A DNA stretch of 34,654 nucleotides, taken from assembly GCA_016293915.1 (NCBI GenBank), contig JAEDCY010000026.1, forward strand, positions 1-34,654, in the 5' to 3' direction. Below, piece after piece: positions 30,940 through 34,654 of the stretch. The stretch's first letter is position 1; each line of letters opens with the position of its first letter. The notes beneath the pieces are model-generated. The model made no database searches and had not been told where the DNA came from. It saw nothing but the letters and a program-made list of their open reading frames with translations. A program made the translations under genes and the position numbers. The DNA is from Treponema sp. (GTDB taxonomy: Bacteria > Spirochaetota > Spirochaetia > Treponematales > Treponemataceae).

Positions 30940-32866
30940 GTTTCTTCTTTTTTTCTTTATAGAGTTCTTTGTCTGCCTCAGTAAGCAGCTGCTTTAATAC
31001 GCTGGATTTCTGAAGGTCTACAGCACCAAGGCTTATAGAAAGTGTAAAAGGAAGCTGATTTTCTATAGAAACCTTTTTACAAAGCATATCTATTTTTAGC
31101 TTAGTATTCTCAACATAACTCATTTTCATACCGAGAGCAACAATTCCAAACTCGTCACCGCTAAGACGCCCAACAACATCAGATGAACGGAAAATATCTT
31201 TGAGTACGCGGGCCTGCAGCATAATTGCCTTATCCCCCATATCGTGTCCATAGGTATCATTGATTTTTTTGAGACCATCCATATCAGCAAAAAAGATTAC
31301 ACCAGAAGTATCGGTTTCCTGCAAAAGGTCAAGCGCAGCCTGGCCCTGTTCAAAAAAGCCGCGACGGTTCAAAATACCGGTAAGCTCATCCATACGAGAC
31401 TGAAGGGCAAGAGTAGTATTTTCTCTTTCAAGATTACGACCTTCCTGAATCTTACTTGTATACTCATAAGCCTGAGCAACTGCATTTACGATAATTTTTA
31501 GATATACATTATAATCAGCAAATTTATTTTCTTTTATCTGGCAAAGCATGTAACCGTAGTTTGTTTCTCCCATGTAAATAGGATTCAAAAGGAAAACTCC
31601 ACTGACATTTTCCATTGAACGAGCTATAAATATTTTTTCATGAGGATCAACCGTAAGACCTGGTCTGAAAATTTCACTGTTCTTTATTTCAGAGTAGAAC
31701 ATATGAAGTTCCACTTCATTCGGCAATACAAATTCCTTCTCAGAATCAATAATCTGTACATCCTTAAAAAAGTGCACTGCCATACCGTTAATCGAACACT
31801 GGGCTGCAATATACTTAAGGCTAAAGAACATCTGTTTAAGTGTATTAAAACCACGGATTGTATCGAGAAGTGTCACTATAGTATTTTTTACATTAAGAGC
31901 ACTTATAAACTGATTAACGTCGTCATTCTTTTCATTCAAATCTGAGCAGAGTTCTCCATCTGTATTCTTATAAGCCGGAAGAGAATGATCCATACTGATA
32001 CAGCCGCATGACTGACGGAACTTTGGAACAAGAGGTTTCAAAAGTTCTTTCTTCATTTTTTCACCATTTAATACACGGTATGCAATCTCTGCCGCCTCAC
32101 AGCCCTGACTATAAATATCCTGATTAATTGTCGAAAGTTTTGGCGATATCATACTTGCAACTATGGCATCATCAAAACCAATTACTTTAACATCCTCAGG
32201 AACACGAACTCCAATTTCATCAAAAGCCCTGATACAGCCATAAGCCATCATATCATTTGCACAAACAATGGCATCGAAAGGAATTTCTTTTTTTGATTTA
32301 TAGCGGGCAATAATTTCATCATAGGCCTTGAAATCTGTAAAACAACCATCAAAAACAAGTTCTGGATAAAATGGAAGTTTGCATGAATCAAGTGCTGCCG
32401 TAAAAGCATCATAACGTTCCAGTGCCTCTTTAGACCGCGTTTGATTAGCAGAAAAGAAAGCTATTTTTTTACAATCATGGACCTTTTTAAGATGATTTAC
32501 AATATCCATAAAACTTTTACGACAATCAGCCTGAATTACATAACCGTTTTTTACACGAGGCTCCATTGCAATTGAAATTACAGGACGAGGTTCATAGTTT
32601 TTCAAGATTTCACGAAGTGTATCTTCTTCCATCTGGGAAGCATAAATACCACTCACACAGATTATTGCGTCAATTTCCTTAGATTTTGCATATTCAAAAC
32701 CAGTACAATACTGATAATCAAAGGCCCCCTGATTTACACCAGGAATTCTTGTCTGTATGATAACGACTCTAACATCTTTATCCTTAAAATAATCAGAAAT
32801 ACCGCTTAAAACATCTAAACTGTATTCTATTGTAAATGTCGGAATTAAAACTGCAATAGTTTTCAT
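30926..32866 (-). CDS. Cytoplasmic PBP1-sensor diguanylate cyclase
   Basis: The first 290 residues are a type 1 periplasmic-binding-protein fold like a LacI effector domain (IAVLIPTFTIEYSLDVLSGISDYF, DAIVCANDMMAYGCIRAFDEIGVRVPEDVKVIGFDDAIVASMISPKLSTI). There is no HTH and no signal peptide, so it senses inside the cell. A middle region of about 180 residues may be GAF-like. The last 165 residues are a GGDEF domain (ELTGILNRRGFF, FADMDGLKKINDTYGHDMGDKAI), with the signature as SGDEF and an RSSD inhibitory site five residues before it. It should make cyclic di-GMP in response to a sugar-like ligand. The end overlaps uvrD by 14 bases. Confidence 0.85.
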   Translation of the reverse strand: MKTIAVLIPTFTIEYSLDVLSGISDYFKDKDVRVVIIQTRIPGVNQGAFDYQYCTGFEYAKSKEIDAIICVSGIYASQMEEDTLREILKNYEPRPVISIAMEPRVKNGYVIQADCRKSFMDIVNHLKKVHDCKKIAFFSANQTRSKEALERYDAFTAALDSCKLPFYPELVFDGCFTDFKAYDEIIARYKSKKEIPFDAIVCANDMMAYGCIRAFDEIGVRVPEDVKVIGFDDAIVASMISPKLSTINQDIYSQGCEAAEIAYRVLNGEKMKKELLKPLVPKFRQSCGCISMDHSLPAYKNTDGELCSDLNEKNDDVNQFISALNVKNTIVTLLDTIRGFNTLKQMFFSLKYIAAQCSINGMAVHFFKDVQIIDSEKEFVLPNEVELHMFYSEIKNSEIFRPGLTVDPHEKIFIARSMENVSGVFLLNPIYMGETNYGYMLCQIKENKFADYNVYLKIIVNAVAQAYEYTSKIQEGRNLERENTTLALQSRMDELTGILNRRGFFEQGQAALDLLQETDTSGVIFFADMDGLKKINDTYGHDMGDKAIMLQARVLKDIFRSSDVVGRLSGDEFGIVALGMKMSYVENTKLKIDMLCKKVSIENQLPFTLSISLGAVDLQKSSVLKQLLTEADKELYKEKKKKHARK

Positions 32867-32893
32867 AAGTTTCTATAGTCAATCGGGGGCTGT

Positions 32894-32956
32894 CCAAAAA
32901 GTATCGTCATGCTGAACCTTCGCAGCATAGCTGCTCGGAGACTCGCTAAAAACAGT
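32894..32956. repeat. 63-bp dispersed repeat, copy 1
   Basis: Starts CCAAAAAGTATCGTCATGCT and ends GACTCGCTAAAAACAGT. It is identical over 63 bases to 34467-34529 in the same orientation. The two copies flank rimO. Confidence 0.9.
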
Positions 32957-33019
32957 AACCTGTAACGCCCCTTTCGGCGCATTTTTTTAACAGCTCTTCG
33001 ATTATAACCATATTATACA

Positions 33020-34405
33020 CTAAAAAATGAATTTTCGCTCGTTTTTTTCACTCTTTTTTCTATAATTTTTGATAAAACGGGCATCTAAATCTACTCCGGT
33101 ACTTGCAAGCACTTTCACAGTAACAACACCGCCAGGAACAACTGATTTTACAGCCATCTGATCATCAAGTTCGTAACGTATTACTACAGAACCGTCTACT
33201 TCTGGAGCCTGGAACCAGGCACGTCCAATTGCAAGGCCTTCGTCATTATCAGAAGAAATAATTTCCTCTACAAGAATATTCAGTTCTTTTCCAACATAAC
33301 CTTCCAGATGTTCTGCTGTAATTGCAGTCTGCAGTTCTTCCAGGTGAGCTGCACGGGCTTTTGCTATTTTAGCAGGTACACGGCCCTTCATGCTGTAGGC
33401 AGGAGTATCTTCCTCGCGGCTATATGGAAAGCAGCCGGACCAGTCAGGGCGAATCTGCTGTAAAAAGGCCGCTGTATTTTCTGCAGCTTCATCTGTTTCG
33501 CCAGGGAAACCGGTAAGAAAAGTAGTTCTAAGCACAGCACCCGGAAGCTCCCGACGGATTTTTTTTACTAGGGCTGTGTATTGTTTTTGTGAGCCGGTGC
33601 GGTTCATTGCAAGAATGATATTGTCATCTCCACTCTGAAATGGAATATCAAAATATGGTAAAAGCCGGCCCTGACCAGCCTTAATTGCTTCAATAATATC
33701 ATCAGTAAAATGATCCGGATGAATATAAAGAGGACGGACAATAAAATCTCCAGGTATTGCTGTAATATTTTTCAGTAAATCTGCAAGCGAAGTACCCGTA
33801 TCTGTACCATAAGCTGCAAGATCCTGCCCTATCAGATTGATTTCATAAACACCATCTTTTACTAGATTTTTTATTTCCTTAAGAATTTCTTTTTCAGAAC
33901 GGCTTCTAAGCTCGCCGCGAATCAAAGGAATTGCACAGAATGAACAATGATTTGAACAACCTTCTGTAATTTTTACAAAGGCAGAGCCAGGAAAATTAAA
34001 AATAACCGGTCTTGCGCCCCCACAAACACCTTTTTGCGGGAAAGTTTCTGCACTACGTTTCTTTTTTGAAACATCATCCATAAAATCTGCAATTTTTGAA
34101 AGATCTCCGTTTCCAAAAACACCATCCAGTTCTGGCATAGCTTCAATAAGATTATCTGCATAGCGTTCCGCAAGACAACCTGTAAGTACAAGTTTTGCTT
34201 TTGGATAAGCTCTTTTTATATTGCAAACTGCATCAATTGATTCTTTTTTTGCTGACTGAATAAAACCACAGGAATTAACGAGAATAAAATCAGCTTCATC
34301 TGCATTAAGTGTAAACTCATAGCCGCGCTCAATAAGAAAACCCGCAATGAGTTCTCCATCTGTCTGGTTTTTGGCGCAACCGTGCTGGTCAATAAAAAAT
34401 TTCAT
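33020..34405 (-). CDS. rimO: Ribosomal protein S12 methylthiotransferase
   Basis: Radical SAM enzyme that adds a methylthio group to the conserved aspartate of ribosomal protein S12. It has the UPF0004 domain with three cysteines (DQHGCAKNQTD, NSCGF, LTGCLAER), the radical SAM motif CSNHCSFCAIP, and a C-terminal TRAM domain. The 461-residue length is typical. The start is placed at ATG 34405, where AAGGA lies six bases upstream and the family N-terminus MKFFIDQHGC begins; a longer frame to 34447 runs through a repeat. The gene stands alone between two copies of a 63-bp repeat. Confidence 0.95.
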   Translation of the reverse strand: MKFFIDQHGCAKNQTDGELIAGFLIERGYEFTLNADEADFILVNSCGFIQSAKKESIDAVCNIKRAYPKAKLVLTGCLAERYADNLIEAMPELDGVFGNGDLSKIADFMDDVSKKKRSAETFPQKGVCGGARPVIFNFPGSAFVKITEGCSNHCSFCAIPLIRGELRSRSEKEILKEIKNLVKDGVYEINLIGQDLAAYGTDTGTSLADLLKNITAIPGDFIVRPLYIHPDHFTDDIIEAIKAGQGRLLPYFDIPFQSGDDNIILAMNRTGSQKQYTALVKKIRRELPGAVLRTTFLTGFPGETDEAAENTAAFLQQIRPDWSGCFPYSREEDTPAYSMKGRVPAKIAKARAAHLEELQTAITAEHLEGYVGKELNILVEEIISSDNDEGLAIGRAWFQAPEVDGSVVIRYELDDQMAVKSVVPGGVVTVKVLASTGVDLDARFIKNYRKKSEKNERKFIF

Positions 34406-34424
34406 ATTAGTCCTTAAGAATAAC

Positions 34425-34450
34425 GTCATGCTGAACTCTTTCAGCATCTA
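34425..34450. repeat. Palindromic repeat upstream of rimO
   Basis: GTCATGCTGAACTCTTTCAGCATCTA, a copy of the family also seen within valS and at 11065 and 26878. Confidence 0.75.
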
Positions 34451-34466
34451 TAAAAAAAGGGGGTGA

Positions 34467-34562
34467 CCAAAAAGTATCGTCATGCTGAACCTTCGCAGCA
34501 TAGCTGCTCGGAGACTCGCTAAAAACAGTCCACTGGACTGTTTTTACACTGCTATGCAGTGT
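34467..34562. repeat. 63-bp dispersed repeat, copy 2, with appended hairpins
   Basis: The first 63 bases match copy 1. They continue into AAAAACAGTCC-ACT-GGACTGTTTTT (34521-34545), an 11-bp stem that could terminate in either direction, and ACACTGC-TAT-GCAGTGT (34546-34562). Confidence 0.85.
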
Positions 34563-34610
34563 CGCTCCCTATGTTTCAGCATCTACACTATATCTAGGCC
34601 TATAGATTCC

Positions 34611-34654
34611 GAAACAAGTTCGTAATGACACTAGGAAGTAAACTTATTGGTCAT
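34611..34654. repeat. 44-bp dispersed repeat at the window end
   Basis: Matches 18415-18458 at 42 of 44 positions; it may continue past the window. Confidence 0.85.

Noticed and set aside
2291..34654. Dispersed short repeats as a CRISPR array
   Set aside because: Copies are scattered, differ in length and spacing, and have no regular spacers or cas genes.
1..34654. tRNA, rRNA and SRP RNA genes
   Set aside because: I saw no cloverleaf or rRNA-like sequence; the hairpins present lack the conserved bases, but a covariance-model search was not possible.
1..34654. Transposase or integrase genes
   Set aside because: No frame carries such motifs; all mobile-looking elements are short and non-coding.

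Overview
The window looks like about 35 kb of a spirochaete chromosome, most likely a host-associated Treponema. This is inferred from moderate-to-low GC, spirochaete-like gene content (lipoprotein, TPR, LysM and OmpA-type envelope proteins, a cytoplasmic sugar-sensor/GGDEF protein) and many small palindromic repeats. I could not run a similarity search, so species is not assigned. Most genes lie on the minus strand.

Left edge to 3.1 kb is accessory and decayed: a DUF2442 plus Phd/YefM-like antitoxin pair, a radical SAM gene carrying an in-frame repeat insertion, a small membrane-anchored unknown, the C-terminal half of a WYL regulator cut by a nested inverted-repeat element, and metQ. Then trxA, with a consensus promoter bracketed by two palindromic operators. 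Next is gapA, followed by a relic of a second gap 3' end folded into a large hairpin. A membrane-anchored LuxR-type HTH gene follows.

From 6 to 12.6 kb is a minus-strand housekeeping run: ndk, gpsA, ffh, valS and a small SpoT-like HD hydrolase. From 12.7 to 17.5 kb is a defence block: a gene relic, a restriction-modification-specificity locus (13067-16287) and a YhcG/DUF1016 nuclease. From 17.5 to 21.9 kb are ispH and yajC-secD-secF. From 22 to 28.3 kb are envelope genes: a TPR protein, a membrane protein, a lipoprotein, an MltD-like lytic transglycosylase with LysM, and an OmpA-domain protein. From 28.3 kb to the end are a PBP1/LacI relic, uvrD/pcrA, a PBP1-GGDEF diguanylate cyclase and rimO.

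The standout is the RM locus. The nuclease-methylase frame ends in a canonical -1 slippery heptamer (G GGA AAA) directly followed by TAG. Five bases further on is a perfect 11-bp stem. The specificity subunit lies in exactly the -1 frame and has no ATG, GTG or TTG for its first 93 codons, although these encode part of the first target-recognition domain. Programmed -1 frameshifting would make both an RM protein (677 aa) and an RM-S fusion (about 1073 aa), an arrangement I do not know to be described for BcgI-like enzymes.

Two further themes recur. Short palindromic repeats are inserted in frame inside coding genes (radical SAM, valS, mltD and one relic). Several genes have a -10 box only 6-9 bases before the start codon and no Shine-Dalgarno, suggesting leaderless mRNAs (ndk, ispH, the 24.5 kb lipoprotein, the radical SAM and the LuxR-like gene).
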